The notes: generated from the letters alone by a model not told the origin. A stretch of 44,149 bases of DNA from Collybiopsis luxurians FD-317 M1 (GCA_000827265.1 KN834812.1:280517-324665), one strand, 5' to 3'. Counted from the stretch's first letter, positions 21,735 through 34,433 are shown. A program made the numbers and translations.

Positions 21735-24700
21735 ATGGATTCTACCACCGAGGAACTACAGCAAAATGAACTTACTGCGCTGAAATCCATCTACGCCGAA
21801 GACTTTATAGAAACTCCACCACCAAAAGCCTGGAAAGGCGCTGCTCGTCTCCCAGAATTTATTATCAGAGTGCCACATTTGGATCCAGATTTGGCTCACA
21901 AGATTTGCTTTAATTTGCATGTAATGTACGTCTTAGGGTTTAATGAGCTTTGTTTGCCGAAGAAGTTGAATGAATTTTCTTTATTAGTTTCCCAAAGACC
22001 TATCCTACAAAGACGAATCCTACGTTTACAATTCAAAAACCGATAAATGGACTTTCCAATGAACAGATAACGAAACTTTCACATGCGATCCACGCAGAGG
22101 CTCAGAATCATCGGGGCTCAGAATGCGTAATGGAGGTAGGGTGTAAGACCTCCGAACTTGCGACTGGAGACTCATCATGTCGGCAGATTGTCACATTCTG
22201 CCAGGATTGGGTGGCAACCAACGTAATTCCAGTCGTAGAGGCTCCTGGTTCGTTGGCTTTACAGATGAATATGCGCGCTGAAGATGAGGAGAAGGTGCGT
22301 CCTGCCTTAGCTGTAGTGGTCTTTTGCTGATATATTGTTCAGGCTCGTAGACAGAAGGCGGAAGCTTTGGCGTTAGAAGAGGCCGAAAAGGCTACGAAAC
22401 GTGCTCAAGAGCTCGAGGAACAGCTTTTGCTGAACGCCATGATGCAGCAGCAAGCTCGAGAACGAGAATACAAGGCCAGAAAACGAGCCAATTCGGAAGC
22501 GACAGAAGTTCCCATGTCGAGTGAATATCCGACCGAGTCATTCTCGGATGAAATAGAGTTTCAAGGGATCCGTTTTGATACCGTTAAATATTTTCACCCT
22601 CGAAACGGTACGTCCCTTTGATAAGCGTGCTGCTCAACGTACTAATGACCTCGCCGTAGAATGTTTGGGGGTAACTTATGCCGCAGACCCTTTGTGCGAC
22701 GACGTAAACGCCACCTTACCTTTGGAACTCCACATTGTTACGTTCGACACTCCATATTACTCGACTACGCAAGGTAATGATTACGGTTGTTTACTTTTTG
22801 ATCTAACATTTTTTTTTAGGTCGAAAAAAACTCAAGCAATTAGAAGCCGAGATCCAACATTTGACCATTATTCGCCATGAGAATGTGGTCCGAACATTGG
22901 CTGTGAAGCTTTACCTCCCGAATGCCAACGCTCCGTCTCGATTATCGATCCTTTACGAAAAGCCACCGGCGCTGACCCTTCAGGATGTTTTACAAGATTG
23001 CAATTCCCTACGAGAGGAACGTGCTTCCGTAGGTATCATGTCGTCAGAGTGTTATCCTTCGCTCACGTATTATTGCAGGATTACTTGATCCAAATCCTAG
23101 CCGGTCTTAATGCGATACATGCCGCGGATCTTGTTCATCGAGGTGCGCCGTTATCTTAGGTAAGGTTGCTCTCTAACTCATCTTGACTGATAGGAATATC
23201 CCCTCGATGCATTGGACTAGTTCCTCGTGACTCGTTTGCTAGTCCGAAGCTTCTCAAGCTCTTCAAAGTCGGATATTTTACTCGACTGCTTGACCTCCAT
23301 AGATCTAACCAGTTTCGAGCCACATTAACTTACACTAATGGCGATTTGCCGATTCCGGATGCCTGGTTTGTATTGGTCTTATACGGTCGTTATTGTAAAC
23401 CTCGCCGACATCGTCTATTTTCTTTAGGTTATCCAAGGATGTGAAGAACGAGTCGGCCTTAGTCTACACTCGTCACCGCGACATACATTCCGTTGGGATT
23501 GTCTTATTACAGATGCTATCGGGACTTGATGTGGTGCAGAAGTTCTCTGACGTCCATACGGCATTGAAGCAATGTAAGTTGTGAGGAATATCTCTCGTTT
23601 CTTGCAGCTCACGCGTGGCTCTTAGCCTTGATCTCGCCCAACCTTCAAACTCATGCTCTAAACATGCTTTTTCCTCCCAAAAAGATCCATGTTTCCTGCT
23701 CGTCGTTGTTAGACGACCTAGCTGGAAAGGTAACAAGCAACGGTCATTCTCGAAGCCCGACCGTTCCATTCACTGCTTCGGACATCAAAACGCCTATTGC
23801 TACGCAAGTCGGATACGGGAGTTCCCCCGAGATGGATTATTTCAAGCCGATGGGTTTGAGGCACACGAGTCGGTGGAAGGAAGATTGGGAGGAGCTAGAG
23901 TTGCTGGTACGTGATTTCATTCTGTCGGACGTTAGCCCTGGACTGATGGGGATTATAGGGGAAAGGTGCTTTTGGATCGGTGGTGAAAGCACGGAATAGG
24001 ATTGATAACCGAATTTATGCTGGTACGTACGACTTACACGCTTCTTGCGCTACTTGGCGCGTTACTCATTTATTTGCGGTTCAGTCAAAAAGGTCCGCCT
24101 CCGCACTACCCAGAGCGACAAGATTTTCCGAGAAGTCAATGCCTTAAGCCGTCTTTCTCATCGTTTCATCGTGCGGTACTATACTACCTGGGTAGAAACT
24201 TCTGAACCTTCATCTGCCGCCGCCTCCGACGACTCTGATGACGAGTCCTCCTCCAACCTCGACTCGGACACCGAAAACGGGATGACCTCCGTTCCCTCCT
24301 CTCTTTCCCGACGCACGACCAAAAGCGCCGACGATGGGTTTATTTTCAGTTTGGATGACTTGGATGATGCGGGTGCGGCGTCTTCGAGGGGATCATTTCC
24401 TAGTATCCATTTCAGTGCGCGGTCGCAGGAGGCTAGGATTGATGAGGAGGATACGGATAGTGATGGGGATCCCTTAGCTTTGGAGAACTTGTTTCAGCCG
24501 CAGACGGCGGTTAGGGAGACTGCTGCGCCGTTTTTGCAGAGGACGTTGTATATTCAGATGGTGGGTGCAGTGTTGATTTTTGGAGAGTTGGATATCGTGG
24601 GCTGATTGGGTATGGTTACAGGAATTTGTAGAGCGACAGACGCTCAAGGAGGTACTTGAGATCTCGCTATGTCATCTGTAGGATGATTGGCTCATCTTTT

Positions 24701-27700
24701 TTCGTGTAGCGGGTGGATGAAGGACTTTCGGTCGAAGAAGCGTGGCGGCTTTTCCAACAAATTGTAGACGCTTTGGCACACATGTCGAGTTTGGGAATTG
24801 TGCGATTCTTTGTCTGACCTAAGTCGAGTTCTGGGGTTGACGATGATTGTTTCTAGCTTCATCGGGATATCAAGCTGACGAACATCTTCATTGGTACGTA
24901 CCCGTTCTTTTCATTAACCTGTCACGACTTAGTGGTCTGTGCTTGTAGATGGGAATGGAGACTGTAAAGGTGAAGAAACTCTCAAGTTTTCGGTATAGAC
25001 CTACTCATTTGGTTGTGTGTAGTGGGAGATTTCGGACTCGCGACATCGAGTTTGGCTGCCGTTGACCCCTCTGATGTGGCTCCTAGAGTGATTACTCCTC
25101 AAGCGGATATGACGTTAGGTGTGTGGGTTGATTCCAACTCATGAATGTTCTAATATTGATGCTTTTTTGTGCTTCAGAGGTCGGCACGAGATTGTATATT
25201 GCCCCCGAGGTTATGTCTAGGAAGAAGCGTGGACCCGCGAATCATTCGAAGGCGGATATTTACAGTCTCGGTGTGCGTTTGATTACTCTTTTTGTTCGTA
25301 GTTGCGACTAACGCACATCTTTCAGATTGTGTTCTTCGAAATGAACTATCCGTTCTCAACCGGCTCTGAGCGTATTTCTGTGCTCGAGCGCCTTCGTAAA
25401 CCCGATGTGGAATTTCCACCTACGTGGGATACCTCGCGGTCCCGTCAGCGTGAAAGTAAGTGTAGTCAGAAGTGTCTGTAAAAAGTCGTTATACTGATTT
25501 GGGTTTAGTTATCAAGTGGTTGCTTCAACACGACCCAGATCAACGTCCGAGTGCAATTGAGCTCTCTCAGAGTCCTCTTATGCCACCGCGGATGGAGGAC
25601 GAGTATTTCAAGGGTGCTCTTCGTCTTATGGGTAGGATCGAATGTCGTTCGTCTTTCGTTCGATCGGATTTACTGATTGTTCTTATTTGCTGTTAGCAAA
25701 ACCCGACTCGCCTCATCTCCAAACTGTCCTTTCCGCGCTTTTCAACAATGCGCCGAAACCCGTTCGTGGATTTTTGTACGATCAAGAAGCCGAGTTGCCA
25801 GAATACGCGTCTCTGAACGGTGTTGTACAAGAGCGCCTTGCAGGTATCTTTCGGCTACATGGAGCTGTTGACATGGAGCCGCCGCTACTTACGCCGATCT
25901 TAAGCAATGATGATAAGACTCAGGCTACGTTTGTTGACCGGCATGGAGAAGTTGTGGCGCTTCCGAATAATCTTATCGTCCCGTTTGCTCGGCTTGCTGC
26001 GCGGGAGAAGGTTCAGAGGATCAAGCGGTATCATTTGTCGAGTATCTATCGCCCTGGGTATGTTTGACTGGTTACTTCGCGTTGGGGTGTATTGCCTGAA
26101 TGGGAGGTTTTTGTTGTTGTAGTTTGATTCCTGGACATCCGAAGATATGGAAAGCCGGGGTGTTCGACATCATCACTCCTGATCTTTCGTCCGGGCCTAT
26201 TGCGACTGGAGCGGAGATTCTTGCCGTCGCTCATGATATACTGGAGAGTTTCCCGGGTCTCACACCGACGTATGAGCTTCATGTTTCCCATTCTGACAGT
26301 ACGTTATTCCTTTCTCTCGTGAGAGACTGGTTATTGACGTGCATTGAATAGTTGTTTCGGCGATTCTTGAGCGTATCCCGGAAGCTCAGCGGACTGCCGT
26401 ACTTGATATCATCCAGCATTCGAAATCCTCATCTTCGCAGAAGAAAGCGAACCTTCTTAAGAAGGGTCTACTGCGCAGTCTCATTGATGAGCTGGATGTC
26501 CTTACGGATGCAGGTAAAGACCACAAAACCAATCCATATGCTCCGCTTGATGTTGATGTATTTCTTCTCGTAGATGACGATATCGAAACCATGATGGCGC
26601 GACTTGAGAAGATCAGTCCTGCCTTGTTTGAACAAATGCGGAGTGCGGTTGAAGAGGTTAAGGCTACGGTTCAACACGCTGTTTCTGCTGGAGTTACGCA
26701 ACCGATATATTTCAGGCCTTTGATGCTCGGCTCTTATTTCACACATTTCAAAAGTGGTGTATTGGTCGAGGTTGCGAAGAAATCGAGGCGAACGGATATT
26801 CTGGCTGCCGGTGGTCGGTGAGTATTCAGGGTTTCTTCATGAATCCTGGAACGTCTCACTGATAAAATGTATTGCAGGTACGATAACCTGATCAGCCAAT
26901 TCACCCAGCCCAAGTCAAAAGGCCAGGGAAGCTTTGCTTTCGGGTTGCAAATCGATGTTGAGAAGATTTCAGTCATGCTAGCACTATTCCAGAGTACCTC
27001 TGTCCCCCCTCTCATCAAGGAGGCGCGCTCGTTTGGGTTCTGGAGTCCAAGGAGATGCGATGTATATGTTATATCCTATCAGCCTGGATTTTTGCAGGAT
27101 CGTTTGGAAGTTGTGGCTTGGCTGTGGCAGAATGGCATTAGCGCGGATCTTATGTATGAGTCGGGATTGCAGGAGGTTGAGCAGGAGAATCAGGTTGACA
27201 TGTGTGCGAGGGAGGGTATCCTGTATGTTCATCTCGTACATTCTTATATCATTCGTTCTGATCCCGTTCAAACAGGTTCACTGTCTACCCTCGTCCACGC
27301 GCGGGCCGTCGTGATATGGCTGCATTCAAGGTCAAGAGTATCATAAAGGGAACAGAGTATGAGGGTACGTCTTTGCCGATCTATTGTCTTCCTTTTCTAA
27401 TGTCTCCCTCTAGTGTCCAAGTCTGATCTCATCGGTTGGCTGCAACATGAGATAGGGGAGCAGAAGCGTATCGACGCTACGACCGCGTGCACTCCAGCCT
27501 CTTCTCGACTTGGTGCTCCCGTTTCGCAAATTGCTCGGAGTAGCGCCGTTATAGCGCCTGGCTCCTCGGATGTTCAGCTTTGTCTCCCACAGGAAACGAA
27601 GAAGCAGCGTCGGCAGGTGAAGCAAATGTTTTTAGACAGAGGTAAGTTGCTTTGACGATTCACACCATGTTTGTTCGCAAGGCTTACTGGAATCTTCGTG

Positions 27701-27987
27701 TTTTAGCATACGACGTGTCCTCCGACCTCAAAGCTACCTTCCAAAGCCCCAACGGAATGCCCGTTGTTGCTGTAGACATATCATCATCATTATTCGACGC
27801 GCTGACGCGGAACGCAGCTTGGCTTACTGACGAAGAAGCATGGAAGACTATCGTAGGGGAGTTTTCTACGGCAGGGTATGCGCAGCAGGTACGGGATGCT
27901 GTAGCGAAGAAGAAGAATGAAGGGAATAGTTGGATTTTGCTCGTGGGTGTCAAAGAAGAAAGGGCTGGGCTTTTGAATTTACGATGA
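21735..27987 (+). CDS. gcn2: eIF2-alpha kinase Gcn2
   Basis: About 28 exons encode roughly 1,580 residues with the complete Gcn2 architecture. The N-terminal RWD domain (about 5-140; NELTALKSIYAEDF, FPKTYPTKTNP) binds Gcn1 in known homologues. Next come an EK/Q-rich coiled-coil (about 150-215), a degenerate pseudokinase (about 240-560) whose catalytic loop reads HRG instead of HRD, and the active kinase (about 565-955) with GKGAFGSVV, AVKKVRL, LHRDIK, DFGLA and IAPEVM. Typical of this family, an acidic Ser/Asp-rich insert (about 24,210-24,490) sits between kinase strands. A histidyl-tRNA-synthetase-like domain follows (about 960-1,440; AGGRYDNLI motif), then a C-terminal ribosome-binding/dimerisation region. 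Uncharged tRNA binding to the HisRS-like domain activates phosphorylation of eIF2-alpha in starvation. It starts at the first ATG before the RWD domain. Confidence 0.95.
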
Positions 27988-28546
27988 TTTTTTTTCTTTA
28001 CGATTAACATGTTTCCTGACAAATTTACATCTACATCCAGCATCTTCAAATCACAATGTATGTATCGTATAATCGTCTATGCTCGTTATGTATTTAAAAC
28101 AATGTAACCCTTTTTCATGCTGCTTTGAACTTTTTAAGCCATCGATGGATTTCAATCACAAGCTTCATGCTGCGGCTGGTACCTTAACTTTTTCAAGCTT
28201 GCCGCGATACTCTGAATATCTCGAGACGCTTCTCTGCTTCTTGATTTTGTTTCCTGAAATCGAAATGCTGACAGCCTGAGGAAGACTGGTAGTCGTCTAA
28301 CTTCCCTCCAAATATGATTTAGCCATGGGACCTTTTAAGCACACGTGGAGCTCGTCCACCGTGACGCCCCAACCAACGATTTTACCAGTGTAGCACGAGG
28401 TTCATCGCCTTCCGCGAGGCAATGCGCTCTATTTCGACTCTTGATTATGACTGGGGTCATGATCATCAGTTGGGTTCTTTGTCTATAAAAAAGTTGTCCT
28501 GGAGGCACAGTTCAGCTTTCTTGCGAGCCCCACTTTGATTTGAACA
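27988..28546. other. Intergenic region between gcn2 and the GH127-type gene
   Basis: Contains the gcn2 3' end and the promoter of the next gene. Apart from the TATA box at 28,484, nothing specific is seen. Confidence 0.5.
28484..28490 (+). promoter_or_regulatory. Probable TATA box of the GH127-type gene
   Basis: TATAAAA lies 57 bp upstream of the ATG at 28,547, which leaves room for a short 5' leader with the context AACAATGA. Position and sequence suit a core promoter; no transcript data back it. Confidence 0.55.
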
Positions 28547-30783
28547 ATGAAGATGCCAGTGAAAATATTCGCTTTTCCGCTAGTGACAAGTGCACTGGCT
28601 TCAGCGGCTCTTACTGCCAGAGATTCACGTACGTCTCGATGTCTACTTGGAGAGCTTTGGGGCTAATGCATTGACGAAGCTCTCCTTCCGTTTTCGTTCA
28701 CTCCCCTGCCCCTCGGAAGTGTGAAGGCAAATGGATGGCTGCAGGCGGAGCTCGAGATGGAAGCCAATGGTTTGGCGGGCCATATGCATGATTTCATCCC
28801 TGATATCACAGATGGGAACTGGCTGGGCGGCAGTACTTCGTACTCTACATTGAACGAAGGGGTCCCGTACTGGTTCAATGGACTCGTTCCTCTGGCGTAT
28901 ACGGTAGATGATGAACAGCTCAAGGACCAAGTCCACGCAGTCGCCGGATACATCACCACTCATCAACTCGGCGATGGGTGGATAGGACCGGAAACGGATC
29001 CTAATTCGCGAACATTTTGGGCTCGCTATCCGCTCGTACTGGGGCTCATGAATCTTGTCGACGCTAATTCCACTTGGGGAGGACCTGTAGTAGATACTCT
29101 CGGACATTTTGTCGACTACATGCTCAACCGTCTGCAAAACAACTACACCGATTATTGGTATCATGACGGGGTTGAACTGCAACCTATAGATTTCACTTGG
29201 GGCAGAGTTCGATACGCAGATATGATCGTTTCGCTGCAGTGGTTATTCGAGAAACATCCAGCGGGAAAAGAACAAGAGTTACTTGATACCATGAACTTCC
29301 TCTATAATGGCAGCATTGATTGGAACGATTGGTATGTGGAAGGCGTATATCCGACACAGGATTTGTCTGGTGTACCCATCGATCCGAACACCAGTCCAAT
29401 CTTCCCTTACGAGCATGGAGTCAACGTGGGCCAAGGTGAACATCCTAAAAATCACTCCTTCGAGTCTTTTATTGACCAATGACAGGTTTGAAGAGCTTTG
29501 GGGTTGTACGTCGTCTGACAGGCAACGATAGTCTGATCGATACAGCAATGAACGCCGTGAACTGGACTTTTACTTACCATGGTTCTGCCTCGGGTACCAT
29601 TATAGCTGACGAGATTCTAGAAGGTCTGAACCCTTGGTCAGGGTAGGTCAATTCATTCGGATAATCTTTGTAGAGAAACTCTTGATGTGCTTTGGCCAAC
29701 AGCTCCGAAACTTGCACAGCTGTGGAGACGATGTATTCGTTGAGTTATCTCTACCAGACACTTGGCGATGCCTACTATGCAGATCGTACAGAGCTCTTGA
29801 CGTATAACGCAATGTTTGCCCAACTGACTTCCGATTGGTGGGGTCATCAGTACATGGCTCAACCCAATCAGCCATATTGCGAAAAACTCTCTACCGCTCC
29901 CTTCTGGAACGTGAATGTTGTTGGACAAACCTTTGGGTTGCAGCCTAATTATCCGTGCTGTCAATTTAACCATCCACAAGGCTTGCCCAAGTTTGTTATG
30001 GCGACGTATGCAACCACCGGTGATGGTAATGGCTTAGTGCACGCACTTCTGGGCCCTACCCAGGTTACCACGACTTTGAGCAGTGGAAACGTCAATGTTT
30101 CGTGCGATACTGCATATCCCTTCGATAACACTCTCACCTATACCATTCAGTCGGACGGGAACTTCGATTTCTACGTCCGAGTACCTGCTTGGCACGATGC
30201 ATCCTCTTCCAGTATCTCCACCAATTCCGGCCCCTCAACCACCTTGTCTCCGGATCCCGTGTCTGGCTTGCACAAGCTGAACATCTCTGCCGGTCAGACC
30301 ACCGTAACATACACCCTCGGATCCCAGATCTGGACAGAAATCCGTCCGCACGACACTATCTCTGTACATCGTGGGGCTCTAGTCTATGCTCTCGAAATCA
30401 ACTCCACGGAGTCAACAACCGCACCGCACCAATGGAATAACTTGGACGCAGCTGTCACCTTCTCCGTTCCTGATCAATGCAAAGACTTTTTCTTCGCCAA
30501 TGAAACCGCTTGGAACTATGCCATTGATCCTTCAACGATGACATTCCATTCATCTCTTGATGTTAGTGGGGATTTATCTATGCCGTTTGCTCCAGGCGAA
30601 TCACAATTATGGATTGAAGCTCAGGCCTGTCTCATTCCGTGGGATATGTACCTTGATTCTGTCCCCGGTATCCCATCTACGGGGAGCAGCAGAACTTGTC
30701 TTGGTGATGCGCAGACCGTGAGGCTGGTACCGTACGGGAGTGCCAAGACACGTATTGGCGATATCCCGACTATATCGATTTGA
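28547..30783 (+). CDS. Secreted glycoside hydrolase of the GH127/DUF1680 type
   Basis: Four exons (28547-28628, 28680-29435, 29486-29642, 29703-30783) give 691 residues. A signal peptide covers about residues 1-20 (hydrophobic core [14 protein letters not shown]). The N-terminal two-thirds resemble the alpha/alpha-barrel of beta-L-arabinofuranosidase-like proteins: [19 protein letters not shown], a W-rich middle. The zinc-thiolate catalytic set known for GH127 is visible: an E-x-C pair in SETCTAVE (about 334-336) and adjacent cysteines in YPCCQFN (about 417-418). A beta-rich C-terminal part with several N-x-S/T sites follows. Family members remove beta-linked L-arabinofuranose using a cysteine nucleophile; fungal secreted members are poorly characterised, so the exact substrate is uncertain. 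Extracellular action on plant cell-wall glycans is likely. Confidence 0.88.
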
Positions 30784-31875
30784 TTCATTAGGAGTTTGAA
30801 GATTTTTGCGCAATTCATAAGTATACTTCCTCATATGAATCGCTAAATCTCAGCGAGTTCTCTTTGCATGGTGTGCTCGAATACTCAAAGGCGCAGAATC
30901 AATATCTATAAACAGTGGTCAATGTTGTCAATGTTTAATGGAAGACGGTCGAAGCGAGAAATAGCAAATCGGGGCCGATGTATCCGGTTCATTTTCATTG
31001 ATCTACGACGGCAGCACTCGACTTACATTGCCCTGCTTCTGCATGAAATGAGCGGAAAGCCCCCATACAACATGTATGTTTCTCAATCAGTTTTTAGCTG
31101 TCTCCCAAGATTCGATGTTTCCAAGCTTCGGGACCTTTTCGCTTGAAAGTACTCGAGTACATATACAATCAAGAATCTTCAGTGAATAGGTTGCAGAAAC
31201 AGTGCATCCCTCCTGTGTTCTAGAATACGAGAGGTCTGTTCGTTCATTGCAATTCACTTCACGATGGCCTTTCCCATCACCATATGAACCAATGCTTGCT
31301 GATAGAGGCCAGTTGAGACCCGCAGACAACGGCGGATGGTCAACCCTTGCACAGTCATTTCACCCTGACGCTAGAAGTATCGAACAACTTAATCTGTAAT
31401 GTTTTAAAAATTTGACGCAGTGACAGTACGTGCCGCACTATCCGTGTCACTCCGCGCCTCCAAACGATCCGTGGGCTGATTGAATGTCGATTCATCTTTG
31501 GCTGTCCTTCGGTGGGGTTTCTCTCATGATCAATTGCCATAGCGAAATGTTGGTGACCAGGGCCTGAGCCCAAAGCTCAAATGCTAAACTTGGAAAATTG
31601 AGGTAGAGTTTAACGAGCCTAAGCCTAACCAAGCCTTACTCTATATAAATCGACATATCCGGGTCGTTACGGCTCAACAGTTCTTGACAGCCAATTGAAG
31701 TACAAGTGATCCGTCTGTCATACTAGAATACTGTAGTTTTTACATCATCACTCCTTGTGACAGAGACTAAACAATGTATCATAGGTAACGGCTGTGAGGG
31801 ATGGGTCGCTTTTTTAAAGAATAAAGCGTTAGTCTTAGGAGATTGACAAGTCTTTTCCCCCTCTCACCACCCCAC
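30784..31875. other. Intergenic region
   Basis: About 1.1 kb without a supported gene. Short frames overlap on both strands. A TATATAA sequence lies at 31,643-31,649. Confidence 0.5.
31643..31649 (+). promoter_or_regulatory. Possible TATA box of the DUF6534-like gene
   Basis: TATATAA in an ACTCTATATAAATCG context, about 230 bp before the ATG at 31,876. The distance would imply a long leader, so this is tentative. Confidence 0.35.
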
Positions 31876-33866
31876 ATGAGCTCCGACAGCAACGCTACTT
31901 GCACAGTTCCTTCGGTCCTCTTGGACCTCAGCCTGAACGACACGCTCGGGGCTGTATTCATCGGTCATAGCTTCTCCTGCGCTGTCTTAGGCGTCTTGAC
32001 ATGTCAAGTATTTAACTACTATCAGCAATATTCCGCTGATTCGCTAGGACTGAAGACATTAGTAAGCTGCGTTGCCACTCATGTAAGTATTTTGAATCAC
32101 TGGGCTTTTTAATTGTAGGTGGGGGTTCTTTGGTACGTGTCAATGATCTTTCCTAGAAGATATATTGCAGAAACTCGCTTATTCAGGTCGCTTGAAACGC
32201 TCCAAGTGATTTTAATATCTCATTCGGTTTACCATTACACAGTTTCGTAAGACCATGTCTGGCCAGCTCAAAGCTCACTGATTTCTCAGTGGTATCAACA
32301 GGCTTTTCGGGTCATATCTGGCCATAATCACAGAGCCTGTTGTTTGGTCTCTTCCTGTACGTCGTCTTCCTGTGAGCTTAACTCAGTCTCTAAAGCTTGC
32401 AATCGATTGGTGAAATACAGACTCAAGTATTGGTTGCTGTAAGTGAAAATTCTCATCAACTTTTCGTTCATGTCTTCTTGGTTTCCTGCCCTTCAAACCA
32501 ACACCAACTGCGATCTGTATTCAGAGATATATGTATCTCCCCCCCTAAATCTAGTACACTGGATAAATCAAGAATTAACACATCTTGCAGGCCTTATCCG
32601 GTAGCATTGCAAAAATGTGAGTCTTGTGCTTCCTGAATCATGGAATTAGAGCATTGAATAAAGTACATTTGCGTTGCTAAGTTGTTTTATTTTGCGAATA
32701 TGGAGGTGTACGTCGTCTTGATCTCGAAATTTCTTCAAGCTGATGCTAATCCTGAGTGTAAAGTCAGCCATCACAATAAATTCATCACTGGTATCATTGT
32801 AATGATATTCACTGCTAAAGTGATTTGCTGTTATTTATTTTGTATCCGTAGTGGATCATTGTTGTGCTGCAGTTTGGTAAGTGAACAGATCCTTAATGAG
32901 AGATGGAGTTCAGAATACACTCATATGTGATATTTCTCAAGGATGGATTGTGGCATATGCTGCTGGAGCGTTAGTCTTTTCCTTCAGCCTAACTCAGTGG
33001 GGTTTTGGGGGTATAATGCTGCCAATTGCTTAGGTACCACCTGGAGAGTATCTTAGACTTCTTAGACCTGAAGGTGTGATACCGTTTTTTTGTTAGAATG
33101 AGGTCGAGTTCATAGAAACCCCATATCTCCCAGATCCAAGCTTCGATTGCCCTCGCTCTTGGGGCATTGGCCGAAGTTCTCATTGCTCTTGCGTTAATAT
33201 TCTACCTTCGAAGAATGCGCACTGGTTACAGAGAGTAAGTCATTGACTCGCCTTGATTCTCCCAAATAACTAGTCAAGTATCCTTCATACCATTCTAGAC
33301 CAGATTCACTAGTGCAAAATTTGACTACATATGCTATCCATTCCGGGGCCTTGACAAGGTAATCGATCTGTCCGCTGTTTTCCTCCTTCATTTGCTCACA
33401 AGGCGAATTTGGGACACAGTTCCTTGAGTATATTGACACTAATCTTTGTGAGACTCGGAGCTTTTCTTTGCTCTCCAAATACATATGCTGAAGACTGTCG
33501 TGATATACAGTACAACGCAAGACCTAAGACATTTGACTACATGGCTGTGTACTTTGTGCTCTCAAAAAGTGAGTCGTTGCACTGATAATTACTAGTATCT
33601 CATCTCCTCCACAACAAGCCTTCGCCGTTTCCTTCATGTGTACTCTCAATGCGCGAAAAATGATTGCAGGTCCGGCGGCAAACGACGACCAGACTGATTC
33701 AGGTAGCGCGCGCATCGACACTCCATTGAATATTTGGGGCGCAGGTACTTTTCAAGAAGGATCATTGCATGTCAGAAACCAGCTACAGGTGCGTGAGATT
33801 TTCCCTTGTCACGGAGTTACATCAATATTTTCTTACTGTTCGTGGGCCTGTAGCCGTATTCCTTAG
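31876..33866 (+). CDS. DUF6534-like multi-pass membrane protein, possibly a pseudogene
   Basis: A chain of short exons follows the layout of basidiomycete DUF6534 proteins. The N-terminus has LNDTLGAVFIGHSFSCAVLGVL, then a 14-nt exon (VGVLW), SLETLQVILISHSVYHY and PVVWSLP. The middle has IYALSGS-like and WIIVVLQFG blocks. The conserved second half has ALGALAEVLIALALIFYLRRMRTGY, SLVQNLTTYAIHSGALT, SLSILTLIFVRL, a TFDYMAVYFVLSK exon and the terminal MCTLNARK. About seven hydrophobic segments are expected; function is unknown. Between about 32,380 and 32,660 I cannot join the exons in one frame with GT...AG introns: the exon before 32,450 is one base out, and the donor near 32,617 reads ATGTGAG where frame needs the cut after the first G. 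This suggests a frameshift or decay. The stop is uncertain if the last intron is used. Confidence 0.6.
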
Positions 33867-34356
33867 CAGAGGCCAGGCTTAGTACATCGAAGTCGAGTGG
33901 AAAGGTGGCGGCGACGTCATTTAGACCAAAGTCGAGCCTACAAGAGAATTAAAATCAAAGTACTTGGTATAGATTTTTAACGCAGAAAAAGCCCCAGCTC
34001 AAGGACCCGGCCCAGGGTTTTTCAACACCTTGAAACGGACCCTGAGCTGTCATGGAGCCGGAGCCGGAGCCGTTACATCACTACTTTCCTCGCCGTCTCT
34101 AATGAATGTACCGAATGTTTTAATATTCAGTTGCAGTTTGGCTAACCTCAAGTGTCGAAATATGGAGATCAATATTGGCCATTGTTAGAAATTTTGGGCA
34201 GTTAGTGGCCTTGTTTTGGAACACTTTACGCCACGATGATGTTGGTTTTTTGCATTTAGAATCTTATCGGTACTTAGATTCTATGGGGAGTGTGAATTGG
34301 TTTGGAAGCTCTGGAGTGGGCCTTCACACTGCTATAAATGTGTTAACGATAAAGAT
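33867..34356. other. Intergenic region, possibly SINE body
   Basis: No gene. If the adjoining tRNA-like sequence is a SINE head read on the minus strand, its body would lie here (about 34,356 down to 34,170), but no poly(A)-type tail or target duplication is clear. Confidence 0.4.
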
Positions 34357-34433
34357 TGACCAAGCTGGGAATTGAACCCAGGCCCCTGCCACTTTCCGGG
34401 GACAGTGCTCTAACCAACTGAGCTACTTGACCA
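34357..34433 (-). repeat. tRNA-like sequence, probable SINE head or tRNA pseudogene
   Basis: On the minus strand, 77 bp fold like a tRNA. The acceptor arms TGGTCAA and TTGGTCA pair over seven positions (with G-T pairs), the D-arm is GCTC...GAGC, and the T-arm is CTGGG...CCCAG. The internal polymerase III A box TAGCTCAGTTGG fits TRGCNNAGYNGG exactly, and the B box GGTTCAATTCC has one mismatch. The anticodon arm is abnormal: the best 5-bp stem (CTGTC/GGCAG) encloses about 10 nt rather than 7, and the first base is T. It is therefore unlikely to be a working tRNA. Confidence 0.6.

Noticed and set aside
17444..30783. Biosynthetic gene cluster around the P450
   Set aside because: No polyketide, peptide or terpene synthase, transporter or tailoring gene is adjacent; gcn2 and a glycosidase are unrelated neighbours.
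34357..34433. Functional tRNA gene
   Set aside because: The anticodon loop is about 10 nt and the first base is T, so a working tRNA is unlikely.
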